Of a stretch of 64,000 nt of DNA, positions 23,366 through 33,069 are shown piece after piece. The DNA is from Pseudocercospora fijiensis CIRAD86. Taxonomy: Eukaryota > Ascomycota > Dothideomycetes > Mycosphaerellales > Mycosphaerellaceae. Positions within the stretch are counted from its first letter, which is position 1; every line of letters begins with the position of its first letter. The notes under the pieces are model-generated. The model was not told the origin of the DNA. It did no database searches and saw nothing but the letters and a program-made list of their open reading frames with translations. The stretch spans positions 2,019,527 to 2,083,526 of the forward strand of contig NW_006921541.1 in assembly GCF_000340215.1 (NCBI RefSeq), given 5' to 3'. The translations under genes and the position numbers were made by a program.

Positions 23366-23925
23366 TCCGATAAATGCTTAATTAAGTTATATTAGTATAG
23401 TAATTACCTATATAGGACTCCTCTTACTCGGATAGTAAACATTTACTTAGATAGGCCTAATTAGATTCTTCCTATCTCGCCTACTTATATTTCGCTCGTA
23501 GCTTAGGTATACGAAAGATAGTAATAGACAATATCGCTACTATTCTAGTCGTATCGCTACTAGTTATATCGCTACTAGTTATGTCGCTACTAGTTATATC
23601 GCTACTAGTTATATCGCTACTAGTTGTATCGCTACTAGTTGTATTACTACTAGTAGTATTGCTACTAGTCGTATCGCTAGTTATATTACTAGTTATATCG
23701 CTACTAAAATACATAGAGGAAAGGGAACTAGAGACAAACCTATAGTCTATAGATAGGTCTGATTTCTACTAGTTTCTATACCTATTATAGTATTCTATAG
23801 ATACGGAAAACCTATAGGTATAGTAAAAGGTACTAATATTTCCTATTTAAGTAATTACTATATTAGTATTTCCTATCGAAGGAATTGCTATACTAATATT
23901 TACTTACTATACTAATAGAACTTAA
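23366..23925. mobile_element. MITE-like element, copy 3, with internal 15-bp array
   Basis: The left end CCGATAAATGCTTAATTAAG and the following ATTAGTATAGTAATTACC match the left end of the element at 4,879. The right side carries the same ATTAGTATTTCC and GCTATACTAATATTTAC blocks. At 23,530-23,705 about a dozen copies of a 15-bp unit (TCGCTACTAGTTATA) have expanded from the short run present in the other copies. The right terminal repeat is not found here; a matching one occurs at 25,425. Confidence 0.6.
23530..23705. repeat. 15-bp minisatellite
   Basis: TCGCTACTAGTTATA and variants (TTGTA, TCGTA endings) in tandem, about a dozen units. Homologous sites in the copies at 5,110 and 22,500 have only a few related units, so the array grew in this copy. 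Confidence 0.85.
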
Positions 23926-23944
23926 GATATAAATTATATACAAA

Positions 23945-24836
23945 TAGGGGAGACTGTTCTTTTAGTATATCTAAGCGATAGTAACCTTGTTGCCCTTAAT
24001 TTTAAATTACCGTAAATAGTACTCGCTTGTTATTATAATAGAAATAGTCTTTATTAGCAAGCTTCTTAGTAGATAGGAGGTTAGTAGCAAGGCCCGGAAT
24101 ATAGAGCGTTTAGGACAGCTTTATCGTGCTAATTCTATACTCGTTAACTACCTTAGTCTATGCTATACTAGTTATCGTAGCGTGTTTAGTATTGCCTCTA
24201 GATCGGATAGGAATATTATATTATTATATCCCTCGTACCTTAGAAGCAGGGTAGGATTATTAACTACATATATACTAGTACTAGAATCTATAACCTAACT
24301 AGTAGTATAGGTAGTAGCAGTAAGAGCTATAGACACCTATTCGCTAATAGTAACCGTAGTAAAGCTATAGTTACTACTAGAACTAGGCGGCGGTACTAAA
24401 TTCGGACGTAGATTAGTATAGAATAAGGGCGGTATATTCTTAGTAAACAAACCCTACTAGCCGGGCGGTAGTTGTTATTACTAAGTAGTTAGTCTACGCT
24501 ACTACTACTATTGCTATACCCCCTTCTTCTTAGCCTTCTACTACTTACGGTATAGTCGGTCTTCCTCTTTTAGATAAGAGTACTTATTATAGTAGCGGTC
24601 GGAAGGGTACGAGACTTAATAATAAGCGTACTTAGGCTTCTTACGGTTATATTAGTAACTATTCTACTAACTACTCTAGTTATTTCTACCGCGACCTTGG
24701 CTATTACTATTATTTCCGCGGCTACTACGACCGCTACGGTTCGAGTTACTTTAACTACTACTATTGCCGCCTTACTATAGTAGCTAGCGTTAAAGACTAA
24801 AGAAACTATTATACTAGGCCTAGTTTAATTAGGCTA
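23945..24836 (-). pseudogene. Copia gag/protease fragment
   Basis: Collinear with the minus-strand Copia element at about 62,455-63,290. Shared blocks include GCAAGCTTCTTAGTAGATAG (24,058 and 62,567) and TATTTCCGCGGCTACTACGA (24,711 and 63,160). It covers the C-terminal gag region with the damaged zinc knuckle (near 24,650) and the start of the protease domain. It is more RIP-damaged than the element at 59-64 kb. It stops where an inverted gag piece begins. Confidence 0.75.
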
Positions 24837-24837
24837 C

Positions 24838-25150
24838 GAAGACCGCTAAGATAAATAGGAGACAAAGGACTAGTTAGCGCGTACGTAGATACTTACTAAC
24901 TATATATCGGGGATCTAGTAATTTTTACTTAGACTCGATACCTCTAAGATAGACTATAGTATAGAATTATTTATATAAGAAGTATACTAGTAAAGGTAGG
25001 TCTACTAAATTCATACTCTTCTAGGACTATATTACCCTTCGTTACGATTATAGGGATATCGAGAATTTCTACCGTAATGAGTATAAGAAGAAGTTTAGTA
25101 CCTTAAAGGATGCTAAATTGGCTGTTAGCTAATAGCTAATACTAGGCTAC
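24838..25150 (+). pseudogene. Copia gag fragment, inverted relative to its neighbour
   Basis: Plus-strand sequence matching the reverse complement of about 63,425-63,720 of the Copia element. Shared blocks include GAAGACCGCTAAGATAAAT, ACACTAGTAAAGGTAGGTCT-like sequence near 24,985 and CTAAATTGGCTRTTAGCTAAT near 25,115. In an intact gag this part lies next to, and reads in the same direction as, the part at 23,945-24,836, so one of the two pieces has been inverted at about 24,837. Weak similarity may continue to 25,220. Confidence 0.75.
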
Positions 25151-25319
25151 TAGTATCTATACACCCGTTATTCTAGCGAAGCGGAAGGCACCTAGAACAA
25201 CTCGAGGAGCTTGCGACGAGAGTTGTAGAAGTTGTCTAGAGCGAGTGCGAAATAACGATTAGAGTTCTACCTTAGGTTATGCAGGGGGCTAGGCGAGGGT
25301 TTAATTGTCAAAAGGGCGC

Positions 25320-25426
25320 TCCCTAACAGTATCCGGGCAATTACTATGTCAATGTTTACCTGCTATATCCGAGCAATCATTATGCTAATGTGTCCTATTT
25401 AAGCATTTACCCGCAAAGTCTAGATA
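25320..25426. mobile_element. Unmutated end of the MITE-like element
   Basis: The reverse complement begins GCGGGTAAATGCTTAAATAG and continues with two ACATTRRCATARTRATTGC-type subterminal repeats, matching the left end of the element at 4,879. Here CpA and TpG are kept (CATTAGCATAATGATTGC), so this copy escaped RIP. It faces the left end at 23,366, which makes a possible 2.06-kb composite unit. Confidence 0.6.
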
Positions 25427-25559
25427 GTATACATAGAGCTCCGTTATACTGCAGAGTGCCTACAGCTCCACTGTAGTATATAACAGGCCCCGCGCGAGCT
25501 AAGCACTCTATATATTGCGCATCAAGTGCCTATCTCCTCTCGCTAATTTGCTGTTCCCA

Positions 25560-28500
25560 ATTTCACTATAGCAGACCGTACCGACTAGATTTACCTTGTT
25601 CGTAACTAGCTGCACCTAAGTATAAAGGATAGGCGCTATATAGTGTGTTGTATATAGCTAGCTAAGGCTAAAGCCTTCCGGTTGTTTAAGGACTTGCGTC
25701 TTGCGATTATTAGAAGTATATCGTCTTCGCTAGTTCTATAGCTAGCTGCTTATAAGCACGAAGGTTTCGAAGGCTCTAATGTCGATAGCATATATGCAGT
25801 AAAAGTACCTAAATAGAACCCGTTACCAGTCGGACCTACTGAATTATACGGTCGGATCCGGTAGGCACAAGGCTAAGTTAACGCTTTATTTGCCCGCTTC
25901 GACGTTAAGTACCTGTCGCTACTAGCTTTGCTACGTAGCTCTCGTATATATATCTTTACTAACCCGTTAAGCGCGGACGGGACTAGACAGCAGACGGAAT
26001 TTATAGTCCTTATATTCGAAGGTGTAACCGATCATTTAGCAATAGTACCTCCGAAAGTCTAGTACGCCGCCCGCGAGATTAGCTATAGAATCGAAACGCT
26101 TATATTAAAAGTCCCTACCTAGTGCTATCTATTTATAGTATCGTATGCGCATCTAGCTAGGGCGATCGACAGACTTGGAGCTCTAATGCGTAGTAAGGTC
26201 CCATTTTACGTCAATCTAACTACTCGTATCAAACTTTGTACCTAGAAACTAACTATAAGCACAATATAGCCGGCTTTAACACCCGCGAACAATAAACGCT
26301 AGAATAGCTCTTACAAAGTTCTCTCCTAGCTATAGGGAATGCTAAGTAATATTAGATCGAAGATCCATTTATATCCTATATAGCCGCTAGTCTGCGATTT
26401 CCTCCTAGAGATTACAGATCAACTCGTCGTTGCGTACGAACACAAGTTTAGCTTTTCTCTAGAGACCGGCAAGCGCTCGGCATTTTCTACGCGAAGACAA
26501 TAGCATTTTGTTTTCTTCTAAGATTCCGATATAGAGTATATCTAGTGTTTTGCGCGCTACTATATACGCGATAAGTAGGCGAACTTTACAAATCTTAACA
26601 AAGTTCCTATCTAGACTTTGCTTTAATATAAGTACCCTCTTACGCCGGAGGGATTGCGAAAAATGCTCGCTTATATCGAGCGGGAGGCGGTATTAGCCGT
26701 AGAACGAGTCCGAGCTATTATTCGTACTAAGCCTTATAGGCTAGAAGATACTAAGGTTGAAGATAACCTAGACGAGATGTTTTCGTCTAACTAGCGTTCT
26801 CCGGTATACCTAACTAAGAACCCGGAACTAAAGGCTATACCTATACGGACCTTCTACGATATCGCCCTCCCGTAGCTGTATCTATATCTTAATACTCTGT
26901 GTGCTGCTATGCGGTCTTTGATTTGCTTTCCTTTAGATCTATATCATCCCCTAGGTAACTATCTGCTCGTAGACTTCGACTAGAAAGATACTAAAGTTAA
27001 TAACTTCCTTGCAAGCGGAGTTCTACTACGTAACGCATTCTCCGACGATATACTCGATAATCGATCTATACTTCTACACTTCTACGATATAACTGCTCCT
27101 CCGGGGCAACTAGATACGGAATAGCTACTTTAGACTCGTCGAGAACACTTAAGAAAGTTGCCGATCGAATAGCCTTTCTTCTTTGTCGGATGCATAAATA
27201 CACTAGTAGTGCGGGAAGCTAAGTCGCAAAGCCGTCTACTACTATCTCTATCCCTTGCCCTCTTGCCCTCTAAGTTTACGTCTATCTTGGAAAAAGGACT
27301 TCGAAAAGGTCCTACCTAGGCCTTAGACGAGAACTATTTCCGCAAAGATACAGATCTTAGCAAAGAGACCGAAGGCATGTAGCCGTCTAAAGTTTGGATA
27401 GCACACACAATTAAGGTCTCGCAAGGCGGATTCTTAATAAGCGAGAAGTTCAAAAATGTCAATCTACTACGATACATTTTAGACGGACGTAGTTATAAGG
27501 AAGGGTCTTTCTATTAGAATCTTCGAAATGTTATAAAGTCCGATTAATTAACGCGAGTCGTAAGCATACTAGGTGCATCCCTAAACTAAGAATTTCAGAC
27601 TAGCAAATACTTTGTAACTCCGGCTGCTGTCTACTAGGCTAGCTAGGATTACGGATGTAGGTAAATACTAAAGTCTATATATACTATAGGGCTAACATGC
27701 GTATAGTAGCACGTAAACTACTAAGCATGCAAGGCAAGCTTAATCGTAAAGGTAGCAGAGCTGTACGATCTTCTAACAACGAGGATGCAGAGATAGGAGA
27801 CACTAAATAAGCATCGTGTAGAGTACCGCGTAGTGTCTCAGGTCTAGAAACGGGTACAGATACAATGTCTTACGTATCAATGTCTCTAGCTATAGCTTCT
27901 ATAGTTATACTCGTACTCGTCGAGGTATTGTTTAGGTGCATATCCGTTCGATTGCACACTCTATTTACTTTCTATAGCTAATAACTTAGCATCCTAGGCT
28001 TTGAGAATTATTAAGAAGGCAATCGCTAGTAACGCGGGTAACAGCATTGTGCAAGTAATGAGCAATTTACTTCGTTAGGATGCTCGCTTACGTGCTTTAG
28101 TATAAGACCTGCTATAGGCACTTTCTTCGTAGAGCTAACTTTCATTTCGATAGACTCTTAACTACTTTAAGATCTTTCGAGACCTATTATAGGAAGAGTA
28201 TTATTAGCATGTTTAGCTATTGTTTAACGCAATCTAGAGCAGTTTGCCTCCTCCTACTGCACGACCGCCGGTCCTAGGACCTCTCGTTGTTTCCTTCTTA
28301 AGAAGGTTTGCTTAGAGAGACCCTAACTTAATAGAAGCCGAAGAGGTCCTCTCTGTACAGCATTTGTATAGAACACTTGCCGAATTTGAAGGTACTAAGT
28401 GCGAAGCTTGTTAATAGGCAAGTAACTAATTGATCGAGTAGAGTTATACGATCCTCGTACTAGTACCTCTCCCTCCCTAATAGCTAAAGAGGTCAAAAAT

Positions 28501-29205
28501 CAAACGCTAGTCTAGCGCTTACGCTACGAGCTCGTCGACGGCGTTATTCGAGCACAAATAAGGCGCGAGGCAGAAGTCGTTCGATATATAAATCGTTCTT
28601 TGCAGAATGGTTTAGATATAGAGCGCGATATATTGCGACCTCGTACAAATAAATTGGTCGCTACCTATAAGGATTTCGAGATTGCGGGCGTTATAGCAGA
28701 CTTGTATGCTACTTTACCGCAATTCTAGTTTAAGCGGTCAAGCCGCGCAGGCAACGTCCTAAAGCCTACTAGTTACCCTAATATAGCTAAAGAGACCGCA
28801 CAATTGCAATTATATGCTATAGCATCTCGAGGTCGGCCCCTCCGTGCTTCGCGATCTTAAATGCGAGACCGAGGATATATAAGAGGGAAAGGTGTCCTAT
28901 ACAATTATCGCACCGATAAGATGTTTCCGCAATTAAAACCTCGAGAGACACAGCTATAGCCGCATTCGTAGCCGTACACTCGCTTACAAAAGAGAACCCG
29001 AAGTCAACCTCTATATACTACTACTAAGCGGCCTCGTATCTATAGACCTAGGCCAAATTTAGCGTTAAGGCAAGACACGGATAATGTAGAATACGCTTCC
29101 GAGGCTTATCTAGCTTTAGACGAAGGTAACGATAAAGATATAGCTAACGATAACTAGGACAATAGCTCGTATAATGAACTAGATAATAAGTTAGATAATT
29201 GATCG
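25560..29205 (+). pseudogene. Very long RIP-damaged gene, unrecognised
   Basis: One plus-strand frame can be read across stops for about 3.6 kb (roughly 1,200 codons). Readable stretches are 'LLALLRSSRIYIFTNPLSA' and 'AREISYRIETLILKVP' near 25.9-26.1 kb, and 'VDF.KDTKVNNFLASGV' and 'PFFFVGCINTLVV' near 27.0-27.2 kb. The C-terminal part is polar, rich in Arg/Pro, then Asp/Asn ('NSSYNELDNKLDN'), ending near 29,200. Nearly all stops are TAG and TAA. I cannot assign a family. It is the largest degenerate gene of the window and its size and polar tail suggest a nuclear protein, which is inference. Confidence 0.5.
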
Positions 29206-29209
29206 CTAA

Positions 29210-29600
29210 GAGCGATTAGAAAAAGTGTTGTTAATTGTTAATTCTTATTACAGCTTGTGAACGTGTGCCGGCAATTGTGCTTTAGCCGCTACTTAGCTTA
29301 AGATCTAGGCCTAACAGATCCGTTACTGCCTAAGAATTTTTGGAGCAAATACTATTAGGGATATTAGGTAAATCGAAGAAACTATCGTCCTTTAAGAGTG
29401 AAGATAAAAGGGAGTAGAGAACTATAAGTTGAGAGATTACTTTATCCTTCGATTTTAAAAGGCTACTTAGGAGACAGTAAGCTACCTCTTTAGTAGAACA
29501 TACTGCCTCTTGAAATACGCCGTCCGGAATTCCGATGCTTGCTATAGAACAAAGCGGCTCTGCTTAACATTTTCATCGTCGATAGAGATGTAAATTAGCT
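29210..29600. other. Spacer between convergent pseudogenes
   Basis: No gene or repeat seen between the plus-strand frame ending near 29,205 and the minus-strand kinesin-like frame ending near 29,600. Confidence 0.35.
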
Positions 29601-31500
29601 ACCTTAGGCGAACCCTAGAGTTCCTCTCTAAATGCTTCTAGAGCAATCTCGCAATCTACATTAGTTAGCTTAGCTATATCTTCGGAACACTCTGCTTTAC
29701 ACTAACCGTAGAGTTACATAAACCTATAGCGTACGGCACGCCGCTAGCCACATTTTTGATACTCTAGTATAGTGCTGTTAGATCTGTACTTATGCTTGCA
29801 CCCTCTGCTTTAGAATCTCCGGAAGTTTGCGCCTAGTCTAACCTGCTTAACACTTAATAACTTGTTTAGGTATTATACGTAGTAGGGGATCGAACCTTTC
29901 CGCTCCTACGAGATCGCATAGAGTTAAGATTCCTATCTTTAACTCTCCGCAGCTTCGATCTTTAACTGTTAAGATAAGTATCGCAATACAATGACTACGG
30001 CTGCTATAATCGTTATACATCGTCTTGCGCTACTAACGCCTATCGAAGGCATTCTTTACGACGATAGCCGTAGACATAACGCTCGGGTCATTACCGTATA
30101 ACTAGACTCGCGCCGTCTAGAGGCCTGCCAGGTAACCTCTCTAAACTTCTATTAACGTAGCCGCCGATAAGAGTTTCGTACTGTGCTTTCCCCTATCGTC
30201 TAGGCGAAGGAGATCGTAGGCCTCTTAACGAAAGATCTACCGCCGTTAGTATCTAAATCTACGGGAAGAACTTTATACTTACCTCGACGAACGAGAGTGT
30301 AATCTCAAAGTCGACTATCGGAGACGCTAGTACGCTTTTGCTTATATGTAGCACTATATTAACGATTCTATATACCGTGTTAGCGGCGGGCTTTAGCAGC
30401 TAAGCAGAGGGCTCTTATAATGCCTTAGTGGTCTCCGTCTTGCTATTGCCTAATAGGCTATATGCGATAAGAGTGCCCTGTTATATATAAGCGAGTCGTC
30501 GTAGAATATAGTTAAGGCTAAAGATACCTTATAGCCTTTTATCGTCTAATCGATTATGTCGATCGTTTATGCGAAAAGGGCGTTATAGCTAGTACTAGGA
30601 GGCAATACGGCATTAAATTCCTATTGCGGTTAGTAGACTCTTTTGCCCTCCTATAACATTTGTTATACCTAGCGCGTCTGCGGACGATCTTCGCTTTTTA
30701 AGTTAATAAACTAATAGCCGCTTTGCCGCGAGCCGTAGTTAGAGAAAGTGATAAGGTTCTTTAAGCTTTCTCGAGACTTGCGAACCTTGACGTAGACCTC
30801 TGCTATTCCGCGTATATAGAGCAACTCTTCCTTGTGCCGCTTTAGGTTGATTTTAGCTTCCTTAAATCGAGCTTAAAAGTCTTACGCGGCATCTCGCTAC
30901 TCGCTCGCTCGCTGCCGCTCCTAGTCGGCTACTTCTATCGCCTTACGTAGTTCTAATCGCGACTATTAAAGCAGGTCTGCTAAGTGATCGATCTATATTA
31001 ATATATAATCGACAAGGTTAGGTCCTTATAGTAGAAAGTAAGGCGTCGACAGCGACTTTTCCGGCGAATCTAGAGCTTCTTCTACTGTCTACAATCGAGC
31101 CGCAATCCGAGAGAGCTCTTGCTTATTGGTTCGAGACTGTTGATTAAGGTCGCTAATAAGCGAGGACTCTGAATTATAGGTAGCGGTGCTTAAACTGTCG
31201 AGATTTCGGTTAATGTACGGCGTCTATCGTTAGAGCTGCTCTTCTAGTTAACTACGCGAGGCAACAACTCCGTTATACTGCTCCTTTATTAGCTCTAACT
31301 GCCTAGTTAAGAACTCAATTATACTGCCGCGCCGGATGCTCTCCTCTACACTATTAACATAGCCCGCTTCGGATAAACTCGATCGTAGCCTCGTTTTATT
31401 ATATTCGCTCGGACCTACTTTATCTTTCTAGTATCCGATACGAAGCGGTTCCGGTATCAAAGTACTATACGTCGCATTCGTTCTTTCGCCTAGCTAAGAT
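29600..31500 (-). pseudogene. Kinesin-like protein (C-terminal motor type), RIP-damaged
   Basis: The minus strand reads as an N-terminal part and heptad-rich coiled coil (about 31,450-30,830), followed by a motor-like domain. 'GIAEVYVKVRKSRESLKNLI' (about 30,820-30,765) resembles the 'GNIRV.VRVRP' entry strand of kinesin-14 motors. 'PPSTSYNALFAQTIDIID' and the next 'Q-TIKGYKVSLALT' (about 30,610-30,520) match 'P.SS...VF.....LV.S.LDGYNV.I.AYG'. 'VDFEITLSFVE' (about 30,315) and 'GGYVNRSLERL' (about 30,165) match the 'SHLV..L' and 'IN.SL..L' region. The P-loop position has the right spacing but its Gly and Lys residues are not visible. This could be RIP, a non-catalytic kinesin-like protein, or a wrong family call. 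Kinesin-14s move on microtubules towards the minus end. Confidence 0.5.
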
Positions 31501-31529
31501 AGTAGGCGCTATGATTTGTCGCTAGATAG

Positions 31530-32070
31530 AGTTCGGGAGCTAGCGTATACGGCTTCGAGTATAGTCTATATCGATGCTAATGTAACTTAAGGCCGCACTA
31601 GCGCCTCGATTCCTAGCTAGAAAGCGAGGCAGCAACCAAATATAGCGCCGGACGCCTACAACGATGCTCGCTAGTAAACGAAGTGATATTTCACGGTTAT
31701 AGTCTAAGCCTAGCGATCGGACAGCGCGAGTACGATCGTTTTAAGTAGTTGATTAGAGCTATAGCCGAAGATCAAGCCTACTAAGACTATGCCTAATACG
31801 CTAACCGTAGGGTTGTGCGAAACTATATAGACCGTATATATATACTGCTAGATGGATCTCGGGCGCGCTATAGCGACCTTAACGCGGCTGCTATAGCAGT
31901 TGTATAAAATTATTGGATTATTAGCAAGGTCCGGGTAGAACTAGATTTCGTATTAGCGCTTAGCGGAAGAGAACGCCTAGGCGTAGAAGCTACGACGAAT
32001 AAGAGATAGGGAAAGGAGCTTAAGTTTTCGTATATAGACGGCGCGGGCATCGTGTCTTATAAGTAACTAA
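31530..32070 (+). pseudogene. RIP-damaged small gene, unrecognised
   Basis: Plus-strand frame from about 31,640 to 32,065 with segments 'VNEVIFHGYSLSLAIGQREY' and 'RVELDFVLALSGRERLGVEA' and few stops. About 150-180 residues. No domain recognised. It is divergent from the kinesin-like pseudogene, with starts close together near 31.5 kb. Confidence 0.4.
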
Positions 32071-32074
32071 TAAT

Positions 32075-33065
32075 TCGCTAACTACGGTAAGCGTGTCTCT
32101 GCTACTCTCTCGGAGTTTAGAACTAACTACTCTTCTCGTTTAGAGCTGTTAAATAATAAAGCGAAGTCAATTTAACGTCTAAACATAGATATAAGTATAA
32201 ATGCGGAGGTTATTAAATATCTAGCGGATTCAAACAGGAATTTATACGAATTGCATCTAAATGTTCATTCACATTTAGGATTGAATCTTAACCCGGCTTG
32301 TAAACGCTGAATGCCTAATACTTAACAGCTATGCCCTCGTTAGAGATAATATTAGTAAAAATAGTCGCTATAGGTAAGCTTCGATTTTGAAGGTAGCTAT
32401 AGCAAGGCTTGAGTAAGATGTTCTACTAAAAGAATTTTCTCATTCCTAAGTACCGATTTGCTTTACGTATAGCAGCAAAGCATCGATCTAGTTAGTCTAG
32501 TAGCAACGACCGCCCTTTTTATACCTATAGCATTACCCTCGAAGCAATTCAACGACACTTAATTATACGGACTTAAGTATTAGTCGGGTCGGGATCTTAA
32601 GAATGTTAGACGCTTGCTACTACCTAAACGACAGTATGCACAAAGCATGGCGTAAGGGCATAGTAAGCGATTAGTAAGGTAACACATTCAATATCTAACT
32701 GCGCCTATGTAAGTGCCTTTAGCAAATCTCCTTCCTTCGGTTCTATCCTATATAAATGTAACCTCTAATATTAATAGAACGCGGGGGATCTAGGAGTTAG
32801 CAGGTCTAGTTAGCGCTACTACGTCTTAATGGTTAATTGTTAATCAATTACAATTATAAGCTTAGGAATGTAGTTGATCATATACAATTACAACTATAAG
32901 AATTACGGGATAACATCTGTTAGGGAGCCTTCGAGGTACTAACTAAGCATTATAACCTAGACCTACCTAGAGGAAGAATATCTATAGGCATAGAGGCATC
33001 CCGTTAACACGCAGATACCGGTAATTAGACGTCAAGTTCATTTTGAATGTTTACAGATCAAATAT
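32075..33065. other. Intergenic stretch
   Basis: No coding frame stands out. A short direct repeat, AATTACAATTATAAG at about 32,848 and ACAATTACAACTATAAG at about 32,884, is the only repeat seen. Confidence 0.35.
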
Positions 33066-33069
33066 AGCT

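Noticed and set aside
23481..23714. Minus-strand open frame with Thr/Ser/Asp repeats
   Set aside because: It is the 15-bp minisatellite read in one frame (5-residue period) inside a non-coding transposon copy.
25560..29205. Starship captain (DUF3435 tyrosine recombinase) for the long plus-strand pseudogene
   Set aside because: I looked for the expected Arg, His and Tyr recombinase pattern and could not see it. Size alone is not enough.
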